Below are positions 15,345 through 23,390 of a DNA stretch of 32,806 nt, piece after piece. Source of the DNA: Nitrospira sp. bin75 (lineage in GTDB: Bacteria > Nitrospirota > Nitrospiria > Nitrospirales > UBA8639). Location: positions 1 to 32,806 of the forward strand of contig MPMZ01000035.1 in the NCBI GenBank assembly GCA_002238765.1, in the 5' to 3' direction. A model generated the notes under the pieces. It was not told the origin of the DNA. It saw nothing but the letters and a program-made list of their open reading frames with translations, and ran no database searches. Each line of letters starts with the position of its first letter. Position 1 is the stretch's first letter. Made by a program: the position numbers and the translations under genes.

Positions 15345-16432
15345 AGATGCTCTTTGTGAACAAAGAAGGACAGCACGGAGCCCGTCATGCGGCTTCTTCC
15401 CATAAAAAGGAAGATGCCGATCCAGGCGCTTTGAAGAAAGAGCAGCACCGTCGGGTCCCACAGAGAGTGAAGCCCCACGAGAAGGTCTGGAAAAGCAAGC
15501 GGGAAAGAGGGCACAACCATCATGACGGCGATCATGTAACCTATTCCCACGACGGACATCACCTGGTACATGGAAATCGATCCTTGTCCCCGGTGATCCG
15601 CGCGCCAGGTTTCCGAGACGGCACGCCAGGCTTGCGTGATCATCAAGGAGACCAAAAGACTTGCTGCAAAGCGTCCGGTCAGGAACAATCCCATGCCGAT
15701 CAGGTAGCCCGTCGTGGAAATGACGGCCGTGATGGCCTGAATGGGGACCACCGGAACGGATTCGAGGTTTCCGGCGTATGCAATTTTCTTGGTCGCACCC
15801 GTAAAGCGGCAGTGCAGGGTCTTGAATAATGTTCGTACGACCGGTGAGCAGGCGGAAAGCGGCTTCCCGTAGCAGCAGCCGTAGCTGATGCAGGCCAGTC
15901 TTCCGATGCCTTCGCCAAGGGCGAAGGAGACGACGAGCGCCGAGAGTGCCGGAAGAATCGGGAGCACGTCAGGCTGGGGATTCATCTCATTGATCGCGAC
16001 GGCCACCACCGGCGCCATGACGAGGCCCGTGAAGGAAGCTCCCCCGATCGTGAAGGTAAACGCTTTTTTTTCGACGACTTTGGCGATGATTTTGGAAGCA
16101 GGAACCGCCAGGCTCATGAGAGAGAGGACGAACAGCAGGGAGATCGAAAGCCGAACGTGGAGTGCTCCCAGGAGAAACAGCATATTCCCGGCGGCAAACG
16201 TGACTGCACTGGCCGTGATGAACCCATAGTAGGTCAGGTTCAGCCCGTGCCATCGCTTCGAGTCGGCCCGGTGCCGTGGGAGCACGGCCATGATTTGCCA
16301 CTGTTCTTGGGGGAGGATGGCAAAGGCCCACCGAAAGAGAAGAAAGAAGCCGAGGGTGACGGTTCCCAGGAATAGGAAAGGCACCCCTCCAAGGTTCTCC
16401 ATCCAGATGTAAGGCAAATCCGAAATACTCAT
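15341..16432 (-). CDS. Lgt-family (prolipoprotein diacylglyceryl transferase-like) membrane protein
   Basis: 363-residue polytopic protein, third gene of the operon; its ATG overlaps the previous stop as ATGA. It has Lgt-like landmarks in the right order: GGASFTGLVMAPVVA (about 130-145), GIGRLACISYGCCYGKPL (about 175-192, corresponding to the GRIGNF / GCCYG region with the phosphatidylglycerol-contacting Arg), VPIQAITA (about 229, corresponding to the HPTQLYE region) and GQGSISMYQVMSV (about 282-294, corresponding to RGLSMGQ). The essential His of the SFHGG motif (His103 in E. coli Lgt) is Thr here. Some nine hydrophobic segments are visible. Together with the phosphatidylserine-decarboxylase-like neighbour this suggests a lipid-transfer enzyme acting on another acceptor, rather than the housekeeping Lgt. 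Family assignment is by motif only. Confidence 0.7.
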   Translation of the reverse strand: MSISDLPYIWMENLGGVPFLFLGTVTLGFFLLFRWAFAILPQEQWQIMAVLPRHRADSKRWHGLNLTYYGFITASAVTFAAGNMLFLLGALHVRLSISLLFVLSLMSLAVPASKIIAKVVEKKAFTFTIGGASFTGLVMAPVVAVAINEMNPQPDVLPILPALSALVVSFALGEGIGRLACISYGCCYGKPLSACSPVVRTLFKTLHCRFTGATKKIAYAGNLESVPVVPIQAITAVISTTGYLIGMGLFLTGRFAASLLVSLMITQAWRAVSETWRADHRGQGSISMYQVMSVVGIGYMIAVMMVVPSFPLAFPDLLVGLHSLWDPTVLLFLQSAWIGIFLFMGRSRMTGSVLSFFVHKEHL

Positions 16433-17505
16433 GACACGTGAGTCTCCATATCGCGCATGGAGGGCAGAGCTTGCCCGATGGTCGAGCGAACTTTGACCGC
16501 CGTCTCGACGGCCGGACGACCAAAGCCCAACGAATACCGACTGATGGCGTCTCGTCGCCGTTGGTTCAGGCGCAAGTCCTGGCAAAAGTCGACCCGTCCG
16601 CGTTGCAACAGAAGCACATTCGTGGAACTGCCTGGTCGATACAGGCTTTTCGGCTGCCCTTTTTTGACGAAAAGACCTTTTTCCATTTTCTGCGGGTTGT
16701 CGTAAAAGTGTTCGCTGTAGCATTGATCGATCGCGCCGATCATGAGGGCCACGATTTCAATCATGGTGACGAGGCCGGCCTGCGTCCCGCCTGGAACGTC
16801 CGTATCGATCACGGTGACGACCCGCTTATTTTTCGAATAGGGTGTGACCACCGAAATAATCGGACCCGGGTTGCAGCTATGATAGGTGCCGTCCACTTCA
16901 TAATAGTCCACGACCACACCGGAGACCGGTGAGTGGTTGTAATGATATTCGTCGGGTGTCAGGCGAAAGATGGCAAAATCTCCGTCTTGAAACGTCTGAT
17001 GCCACAACGCCTTTTCTTGACCCAACAATTCATACACGTCGAAAAATTTCCCCTTCAAGAACAGTTGAGAACTGGTCTGCAAGGACCCGAGAAGCACCTT
17101 CGAATCCGCAGGCGAAACGAGAATGGAAGCCGCGGAGTCCATGGGGCGACGTTCCCAATATCGGATCTTGCGTTCAAACACTTTACGTGGAGAATCGAAC
17201 GTCGCAAGACTGTCCACGCATTCCGAGAGATTGATGCCCAACTTTCGACAGAACGACGAAACCCCTGAAGACGCAGGGCCGAAGGTGACGTCATAATTCC
17301 AAAGGCCGACCAGATAAGAGATTGACGATGAGGTAAGCGCCTTAAACAGGGTCGGAGCCTTTTCCCTGACGGCCGAGTAGAGATAGTTGACGACCCGGTC
17401 CCCGTACAGTTGCTCGCTTTGCACACTGGCGGTTTCGCGATCAATATATTGATGCAGGCTTGAACTAATCAATTTCGGATTCATGATCGCCGGCATGTTG
17501 CTCAT
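16429..17505 (-). CDS. Phosphatidylserine decarboxylase family protein
   Basis: 358 residues, second gene of the operon. Landmarks of the pyruvoyl-dependent PSD family are in order: KVFERKIRYWERRP (FF-R-type motif), VSPADSKVL with Asp134, FLKGKFFDVYELLG, LTPDEYHYNHSPVSG with His188 and His191, and RPGSSTNVLLLQ (292-300) where self-cleavage between Gly292 and Ser293 would create the pyruvoyl group. Asp, His and Ser of the self-processing triad are therefore all present. No N-terminal membrane helix is obvious. Start at 17505 overlaps the upstream gene by 41 nt; an ATG at 17484 (MNPKLISS) would give a 20-nt overlap, and neither has a good ribosome binding site, so translational coupling is likely. 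It may make phosphatidylethanolamine or decarboxylate a related serine lipid; which one cannot be told from sequence. Confidence 0.8.
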   Translation of the reverse strand: MSNMPAIMNPKLISSSLHQYIDRETASVQSEQLYGDRVVNYLYSAVREKAPTLFKALTSSSISYLVGLWNYDVTFGPASSGVSSFCRKLGINLSECVDSLATFDSPRKVFERKIRYWERRPMDSAASILVSPADSKVLLGSLQTSSQLFLKGKFFDVYELLGQEKALWHQTFQDGDFAIFRLTPDEYHYNHSPVSGVVVDYYEVDGTYHSCNPGPIISVVTPYSKNKRVVTVIDTDVPGGTQAGLVTMIEIVALMIGAIDQCYSEHFYDNPQKMEKGLFVKKGQPKSLYRPGSSTNVLLLQRGRVDFCQDLRLNQRRRDAISRYSLGFGRPAVETAVKVRSTIGQALPSMRDMETHVS

Positions 17506-19909
17506 CGACCAGTAAGGTGATCAACACCAGATAAATCAATTTCGTGAGTTGAGGGAGGGAGATCGTTTCGTCGATCAGTACGGGCTTTGTGCGTTCCAGA
17601 AAGGATCCCGCGGACGTGGAAGGCCCCAGGATGGTTTGCATGAGGGCTTTGCTCGTGTGAAGGGTTGAGCCCGTACAGTCATCCAGGGCGGCGCAATCAA
17701 CTTCCAATTCCTGAATCGCTTCGCTGAGGTGTCGTTGTCGAAGCGTGTGACGATAGTAGGTTTCAGCGGCTGTGTTGTACTCCTCTCCTGAAAGACTGAA
17801 GGGGGAGGTTGCCCCACTTTCCTGCAGTATGCCTTTCGTCAGCTTCCCGAACGTCGAGCAATCATCAGGGTTTTCGAGCCGGTCTTTGAGTTTGTCCATG
17901 ACGTCGTGCAGTTGAAAGGCTTCAATGAGGTCCGGGCCGTCCTCCCGGAGAATCGTCAAGAGGGTTCGGCCATATTCCCGATAATGGACCCGATAATATG
18001 AGGAAAATCGTCGACTCAGCCGCACTTTCGGCGTTCGGGCCAGGATGCGTTTCAGAAACCAGTTCGACGTGTCGGCACGGACGTAGAAGGTGGGGAGATT
18101 GACGGCCGCCCCGAAAAAGATCTGTCGCCGTTCACTTTCCGTGGCGGGGTCGTCGGAAATGTCGGAAGGCTGCACGTCAAATTGGAAGATATATTTGAAC
18201 GCCAACGCGGTGACCAAAGCCTGAAGACTGGCGGCTTCTCCCATGTCGTCGAGGAGGCTTTCGAACAAACTATAGTACCGGCCCTCGAATCCGGAAAATC
18301 CCATTGTGGAAAACGTTCGGAGTTTATAAAGCTGATAAAAGGACATTCGTTCGTCATAGATGCCCTGTTCGGCCAGGTCTCGTTTGAGCCGAAGGTCGTT
18401 CCCAAGCGTGCCGTCGAGGGCAGGACATTCTTCCGTGCTCGGCAGGACGACCAGATAATCGATGAGCCGGAAATCGGGGATATAATCCCCTCGCATCCCA
18501 AACCCGTAGCTCAACGCCTTGTCCAACCACACCGGTCCCAGTGGCGTGACGGGTTTCCCGAAGAACCGCAAGCCGGCCTTTCGCTTCCACCGCTGCCAGA
18601 GTAAACGCAGAAATTGGTGATCCAATTCATGGGGGAGAAAGCCCAACACGTTTTCCGGATGAAAGTCCCAGAAGTCCAAACGATACGGAGCGGCGCTGTA
18701 GGTTCCGACGAATAACGGAAGGAAATGCTCGGCGACTTTCGTCACGAGATCCCCGAAATATTTTTCATCGCGGGGTGTAAATTCGTCGGGCATGGTTCGG
18801 GAAAGCTGTGTCAATTTTCGGCTTCCCAAGCTGATGTGGGTGCCGTTATTTGCCAGGCTGATGTTAGAGGGGCTGGTCGGGACGACCAGATTGCGTGTAA
18901 TGATTCCGGCATTTTTGAGCTTTCCAATCACGTGCTGGTGACTTCGTGACAACACCTCATGGCAGAGTCGCATATACTCGTGCTTGTCTGGCCCGTTGTC
19001 CCATCCCGACAAACAGGGGTTCATGAAGAGTTCCCGATAAAAGTTGTCGGAAATGAGACCGTTGAGACGTTTTTGACGGATTGGCGGATGCGGCGCAAAA
19101 TACATCAGGGCCCGTTGGCCCGTTTCGAGCAACGCGAACTTCCGGTTGGCGTACGTGGTCAGTAAATGACTGAGAAAGAATCGTTTGCTCGCTTCCTTCC
19201 CGACTGTACGTCCCATCTTGGTATCCTGATGAAGGTTCATGATATAGAAGCTGCACGTTTCCGGAGACGTGTTGTCATTCAGAAAGTGATCCATAAGGCG
19301 TTCGCCGATGCGACGAATGGCGGAAGGGGCCTTGCCGCTTATGACGTCGGCCAATGCGAGGCGCGAGAGGTAACTGATTGGAACGCGGACCCACTCTTCC
19401 CCATCCTGATAAAACACCACCTTCCTGATGTCTCGTCTCGGCGGGCCGGCAAGGTCTTTTTTATCGGCCAGGAGATCATGTTGAAGCACCTGTCTGGCAA
19501 ACGGACCGAGCGTCCGCCTCGGAAACCGGACCCAACTGTTTTCCCATACGTCGTTGGATTCGTGAGCCAAATAAGCCTCGAGTTCGGATTTGCTGCGTTT
19601 GGAATGGCCCCTCGCTTTCGCGAAGGGAGCCCCTTTGCGCCAGGTTTGTTTGACCAGGTTCTTGTAAAAATTGGACGTTTGCAGGGTAATGGGTAGGTCG
19701 ACGTGTTTCGTCGTGCCCAATACCGCGGTTTGGTATTCGTTTTCCGAGCCCGCTGTCACGTCGTCCGGTGCGAAGGGGAGACTGCAGAGGTTCAAATTTG
19801 ATGAGCGCCCGCCGGCACCGAGTACGTCGGCCAGACGTTCGACCCTTTGTTGGTGATCAGAAGAAAACGTTTGAACGGTTGAGGATGGTGATTCGGTTTT
19901 TATCAGCAT
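17465..19909 (-). CDS. Large conserved-looking protein of unknown function, first gene of a Pho-box operon
   Basis: 814 residues; AGAGG lies 5 nt before the ATG. I do not recognise the family. It looks soluble: no signal peptide and no clear membrane helix except a short hydrophobic run near the C terminus (LIYLVLITLLV). The middle region has dense motifs that look catalytic or structural: FYIMNLHQDTKMGRTVGKE, TSPSNISLANNGTHISLGSR, YSAAPYRLDFWDFHPENVLG, FLPHELDHQFLRLLWQRW and GFGMRGDYIPDFRLIDYLV. HELDH formally matches the HExxH metal site, but that can arise by chance. The C-terminal third is helix-rich. A candidate Pho box lies 90 bp upstream, and the gene is translationally coupled to the PSD-like gene. 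The role may be synthesis or attachment of a lipid head group; this is inference from neighbours only. Confidence 0.8.
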   Translation of the reverse strand: MLIKTESPSSTVQTFSSDHQQRVERLADVLGAGGRSSNLNLCSLPFAPDDVTAGSENEYQTAVLGTTKHVDLPITLQTSNFYKNLVKQTWRKGAPFAKARGHSKRSKSELEAYLAHESNDVWENSWVRFPRRTLGPFARQVLQHDLLADKKDLAGPPRRDIRKVVFYQDGEEWVRVPISYLSRLALADVISGKAPSAIRRIGERLMDHFLNDNTSPETCSFYIMNLHQDTKMGRTVGKEASKRFFLSHLLTTYANRKFALLETGQRALMYFAPHPPIRQKRLNGLISDNFYRELFMNPCLSGWDNGPDKHEYMRLCHEVLSRSHQHVIGKLKNAGIITRNLVVPTSPSNISLANNGTHISLGSRKLTQLSRTMPDEFTPRDEKYFGDLVTKVAEHFLPLFVGTYSAAPYRLDFWDFHPENVLGFLPHELDHQFLRLLWQRWKRKAGLRFFGKPVTPLGPVWLDKALSYGFGMRGDYIPDFRLIDYLVVLPSTEECPALDGTLGNDLRLKRDLAEQGIYDERMSFYQLYKLRTFSTMGFSGFEGRYYSLFESLLDDMGEAASLQALVTALAFKYIFQFDVQPSDISDDPATESERRQIFFGAAVNLPTFYVRADTSNWFLKRILARTPKVRLSRRFSSYYRVHYREYGRTLLTILREDGPDLIEAFQLHDVMDKLKDRLENPDDCSTFGKLTKGILQESGATSPFSLSGEEYNTAAETYYRHTLRQRHLSEAIQELEVDCAALDDCTGSTLHTSKALMQTILGPSTSAGSFLERTKPVLIDETISLPQLTKLIYLVLITLLVDEQHAGDHESEID

Positions 19910-19999
19910 CGTTGCCTCTTCGTCGCCCGTTTAGCCTGTTCGGCAGGACGGGCGCGTGCTTTTTTGGGACGTATTTTTACGCGGTTTCCCGGGGCGACT

Positions 20000-20038
20000 T
20001 GTTATCTGAGGGTTACATTGCCGCAGCCCCGGTGTTAA
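20000..20038 (-). promoter_or_regulatory. Candidate Pho box upstream of the four-gene minus-strand operon
   Basis: On the minus strand, hexamers at 11-bp spacing: TTAACA (20038-20033), GCTGCG (20027-20022, degenerate), GTAACC (20016-20011) and ATAACA (20005-20000). TTAACA and GTAACC are identical to the first two units of the pstS box. The last unit ends 90 bp before the ATG at 19909. The box lies in the divergent gap with the inositol-monophosphatase-like gene, so effects on that gene are also possible. Confidence 0.6.
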
Positions 20039-20102
20039 ATTGTCACGTGTCAGGGTTTTCTGAAAACCGATTGTGCAAACCAATGGGGAACATGAACAGT
20101 TG

Positions 20103-20888
20103 ATGGATGCCGAGGAACTAGAACGCCTGCTGGCCCTTTCAATTCGCGCGGCGCAAACGCCGGCCGGGCTGCTGCTCGACTATTTTACGGATCGCACCCT
20201 TCACGTCGAACGAAAAGACGACGGCTCTCCGGTGAGCATTGCGGACTGCGAGGCGGAAACCGCGATCCGGAATGTGTTGCAGGGCGATCCGGTCGCCGCG
20301 GGCTTTGACGTGCTGGGAGAAGAGTTGGGAGAGAAAGGAAGCAAGACGCGCTATCGCTGGTTGATCGATCCCATCGACGGCACGCGCTCCTTCGTGAACC
20401 GGATCTCCTTGTTTGGCACGATTGTGGCGTTGGAGGACAGGGAAGCCGCCAAAGCGCTTATCGGGGTGATCCATTTGCCCATGCTGAACATGACGTATAG
20501 TGCGGCTCGAGGGTTGGGAAGTTTCTGCAACGGGACGGCTGTCTCGGTTGCCGGGGAAGCAGCGTTGGAAACCAGTATCATTGCCACGGGAGATATTGCT
20601 CAATTCACGAGTGCGGGCTGCGAAGGGATGTTCCGGCAACTGGCCGGCGTGTGTCCGTATCTTCGGGCCTATACCGATTGTTACGGCCATACGCTGGTGA
20701 TTAAAGGATCGGTCGGCGCGATGGTCGATCCGGCACTCAATCCATGGGACGCCATGGCCACTCAAGTCCTGGTTGAAGAGGCCGGCGGGACCTTCGTCAC
20801 CCGTCCGTCTCGGGTGGAGCACAAAATCGATGTCCTGTTCGGATCGCCCCAACTGGTCGAACGATTGGTTGCCTTACTGCATTTTTAG
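20103..20888 (+). CDS. Inositol monophosphatase family protein
   Basis: Metal-dependent phosphomonoesterase of the IMPase/FIG superfamily, 261 residues. The motifs are in place: the early DGSPVSIADCEAE metal-site Asp, GEE (VLGEELGE), the central WLIDPIDGTRSFVNR and the C-terminal LNPWDAMATQVLVEEAGG. The exact substrate (inositol phosphate, histidinol phosphate or a sulfated nucleotide) cannot be decided; the family's HisN-type members look similar. I chose the ATG at 20103; a GTG at 20073 adds ten residues without family resemblance. It is divergent from the four-gene operon. Release of phosphate from organic phosphates would fit the context. Confidence 0.85.
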   Translation: MDAEELERLLALSIRAAQTPAGLLLDYFTDRTLHVERKDDGSPVSIADCEAETAIRNVLQGDPVAAGFDVLGEELGEKGSKTRYRWLIDPIDGTRSFVNRISLFGTIVALEDREAAKALIGVIHLPMLNMTYSAARGLGSFCNGTAVSVAGEAALETSIIATGDIAQFTSAGCEGMFRQLAGVCPYLRAYTDCYGHTLVIKGSVGAMVDPALNPWDAMATQVLVEEAGGTFVTRPSRVEHKIDVLFGSPQLVERLVALLHF

Positions 20889-20974
20889 CTTTTACCGAGC
20901 AATGTAGTCTGGTATGTCGGGGTAGCAAAGCGTAACCCCACAGGTCACCGTGTTCCAGAGGCTTCCACACAATC

Positions 20975-21002
20975 GTAACATTCGCACAACAGTGCTGTTA
21001 TA
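20975..21002 (+). promoter_or_regulatory. Weak Pho-box-like site upstream of ppx
   Basis: GTAACA (20975-20980) and ACAACA (20986-20991) are 11 bp apart, with a degenerate TCCACA 11 bp upstream (20964-20969). GTTATA (20997-21002), overlapping TATAAG, could act as the -10. The site ends about 65-75 bp before the ppx ATG, a spacing like that at pstS. Only two good units, so the call is tentative. Confidence 0.35.
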
Positions 21003-21066
21003 AGGCCTGCCTATCCTGTTAAGATGAAGGCCAACCCCTAGTGTAACCGCCGGAGCAGGTACCGCG

Positions 21067-22632
21067 ATGTCGAAGATCGCCGTAATAGACATTGGCACCA
21101 ATTCCATTCACATGGTGTTGGCGGAAGCCGAACCTGATGGCTCCTATAAAATTCTTGACCGGTTCAAGGACATGACCCGTCTGGGTGACGGGACGTTTCG
21201 CCAGCGGCGTTTGTCCTCCGAGTCGCGGGCGCGAGGCGTTGAAGTCCTGAAAAACCTGACGATGTTGGCACGAAACAAAGGGTTTGATCGCATTCTGATG
21301 GCGGCGACCAGCGCGGTTCGTGAAGCGCGCAACAGTGGCCAATTTGTCGAGGAAGTGTCCGAGAGCACGGGTGTTCGCGTCAAGGTCATCACGGGTCAGG
21401 AAGAAGCCCGCCTCATTTACCTGGGTGTTCGCCAAAGCATGGATTTGACGGACCAACCGACTCTGCTGGTGGACGTGGGCGGAGGCTCGGTCGAAATTAT
21501 CGCGGGGAATCGAAAGCGTCTGCTACACGCCGAGAGTCTCAAACTCGGGGCCATTCGCCTGAAAGATCTGTTCTTGACCAAAGCGCCGCCTCCGAAGGCC
21601 AAACTGCGGGCCATGCACGACATGATCGCCAAAGAACTGGAAGCCGCCTTGGAGCGATTTTGTCAGCCTGAGTTCGATCGAATCGTGATCTCTTCCGGCA
21701 TGGCGTCGAACCTGGCGGAAATCATTTATCTGGAACGGACCGGTGCCCCCATTCCCCAGATCAATCTTTCGACCATTACCCTGAAAGAAATCCGTGCCGT
21801 CGAGCAACGGCTCGCGACGAGCGACGCGGACACGCGGCTCGGCATCCCGGGTCTGGATCCGCGACGGGTGGATACGCTGCTGGCGGCGACGTCGGTGATT
21901 CGCCAAACTCTCGAAGCCATCGGGCATAAGGAAGCCACGGTCAGCGACAAAGCCATGCGTGAAGGCCTAGTGTACGATTTTATCCAAAAGAACCAGGAAG
22001 GCTTGCTGATCGAGCAGGAAATTCCGAATATTCGATTGCGGAACGTCGTGGCCTTGGCCAGACGCTGTCATTACCCCGAGACGCATTCCCGTCACGTGGC
22101 GACGTTGGCCTTGTCGCTGTTTGATCAACTGCAATCCCTGCATGGCATGGCTGAGGAGGAACGCGAGTGTCTGGAATATGCCGCGTTGCTCCACGACGTG
22201 GGGTATGCCATCAACCCGCGCCAACACCATAAGCACAGTTATTATCTCATTACGAACAGCGATCTGGCCGGATTTACGGTCGATGAAATCGAGATGATCG
22301 CCAACGTGGCCCGTTATCATCGCCGCTCGTTACCTGGCCCCCAACACCTGCCGTATAAACTCCTTTCACTGGCCGGGCGAAAGGTGCTGGAGACGCTCAG
22401 CGCGATTTTACGCATTGCGGATGGCTTGGATCGCAGTCACTTTTCCATCATCCGGGACGTCCACGTCACCATCGGAAGAAAAATGAACATCGAGTTGAAG
22501 GCGCTGGCCGACTCGGAGTTGGAAATCTGGACTGCGCAATCGCGAGCAGATCTATTCCAGAAAGTCTTCGGACGAGAGGTCACGTTCACCGTTCAGGTGG
22601 AGCCCAGGCTTTCGACAAACGCGGCGGAATGA
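21067..22632 (+). CDS. ppx: Exopolyphosphatase / GppA family phosphatase with C-terminal HD domain
   Basis: Hydrolyses terminal phosphates of polyphosphate or the 5' phosphate of pppGpp. 521 residues. The actin-like Ppx/GppA domain (1-310) shows AVIDIGTNSIHMVLAE, ATSAVREARN, GQEEARLIYLGV and LLVDVGGGSVEIIAG. The C-terminal HD-type domain (about 330-510) shows HSRHVATLALSLFDQL, AALLHDVGYAINPRQHHKHSYYLI and VARYHRR. The extra domain is usual for longer Ppx proteins. Two readings remain, Ppx or GppA; nearby ppk and CYTH-CHAD favour polyphosphate. Divergent gap to the previous gene contains a weak Pho-box-like site. Confidence 0.92.
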   Translation: MSKIAVIDIGTNSIHMVLAEAEPDGSYKILDRFKDMTRLGDGTFRQRRLSSESRARGVEVLKNLTMLARNKGFDRILMAATSAVREARNSGQFVEEVSESTGVRVKVITGQEEARLIYLGVRQSMDLTDQPTLLVDVGGGSVEIIAGNRKRLLHAESLKLGAIRLKDLFLTKAPPPKAKLRAMHDMIAKELEAALERFCQPEFDRIVISSGMASNLAEIIYLERTGAPIPQINLSTITLKEIRAVEQRLATSDADTRLGIPGLDPRRVDTLLAATSVIRQTLEAIGHKEATVSDKAMREGLVYDFIQKNQEGLLIEQEIPNIRLRNVVALARRCHYPETHSRHVATLALSLFDQLQSLHGMAEEERECLEYAALLHDVGYAINPRQHHKHSYYLITNSDLAGFTVDEIEMIANVARYHRRSLPGPQHLPYKLLSLAGRKVLETLSAILRIADGLDRSHFSIIRDVHVTIGRKMNIELKALADSELEIWTAQSRADLFQKVFGREVTFTVQVEPRLSTNAAE

Positions 22633-22668
22633 TTCAACAACCGCACGAAAGAACAGGCGGCTCTCCTC

Positions 22669-22725
22669 TTCCCTCCCCTTTGTAAGTGGGCGCATTTCCG
22701 AAGAGGGAATGCGGGTGGGGTAGAG
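22669..22725. repeat. Intergenic repeat family 1, long copy
   Basis: TTCCCTCCCCTTTGTAAGTG, then GGCGCATTTCCGAAGAGG and GAATGCGGGTGGGGTAGAG. It is the near-perfect reverse complement of 12915-12968, about 10 kb away. It sits in the convergent gap between ppx and sixA. Confidence 0.75.
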
Positions 22726-22775
22726 CCCCCCTGCCTTGGGGCACGGGCTTTCGCCTCTGTAGACTCTAACGCCCT

Positions 22776-23282
22776 TCACCCACTTTTCGCCAGTTTCCTG
22801 AGTTGAGCCGGTTCCAGCCACCATTGTAACGCGCCGTTCCCATGTCGGGGCTTTCCATGAAACCGGATACAGCACGCTCCGGCTTTTTTGAACGACAACC
22901 CTGAAACGAATTGGCCCAACAGCATCGTGCCCGCGGTATGCCCCAAAAGCGGTTCATGGCCGACGCAGAGCACGCAGTCATCCTCGAAAAACGAGACCAG
23001 CACGTCGAGGACATCTTCCGGTGATGCATCCGGCTTGAGTTCGGCGCACTGTTGAGGGGGCTCGGTCAATCCCAGCGTTTCCTTGGCAATATCCGCGGTT
23101 TGCCGGGTCCGGAGGTAGGGGCTGCAGAGAAGGTGAGTGGGGGTGACGCCCAGCCGGATAAGGCCTTGCACGGCTTTTCGTGTTTTCTCGATCCCCTCCT
23201 CGGTCAAGGGACGCGAGTGATCTGCCTGTTGCCAGTCTCGCCAATCAGCGGCAATACCATGTCGGAATAAAATACAATCCAT
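22776..23282 (-). CDS. sixA: Phosphohistidine phosphatase SixA
   Basis: Histidine-phosphatase superfamily protein of 168 residues that removes phosphate from His of phosphotransfer proteins. It opens MDCILFRHGIAADW with the RHG catalytic motif. Further family residues are in PLTEEGIEKTRKAVQGL, LLCSPYLRTRQTADIAKE and the second catalytic His in CVGHEPLLGHTAGTML. Convergent with ppx. Substrate protein unknown here. Confidence 0.9.
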   Translation of the reverse strand: MDCILFRHGIAADWRDWQQADHSRPLTEEGIEKTRKAVQGLIRLGVTPTHLLCSPYLRTRQTADIAKETLGLTEPPQQCAELKPDASPEDVLDVLVSFFEDDCVLCVGHEPLLGHTAGTMLLGQFVSGLSFKKAGACCIRFHGKPRHGNGALQWWLEPAQLRKLAKSG

Positions 23283-23390
23283 GGTCGGGGTCCAGAGAAA
23301 GAATTCTAACAGAGGAGGTTGAAGGAAAAAAGGTGGAATGCGTCGAGTATTCCGAGGAGGTCCCTTTGGCGAGCGACGTTCGCGTCAGGT

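Noticed and set aside
20001-20039. Pho box acting on the plus-strand inositol-monophosphatase-like gene
   Set aside because: The units match the consensus only when read on the minus strand, so the operon starting at 19909 is the better target.
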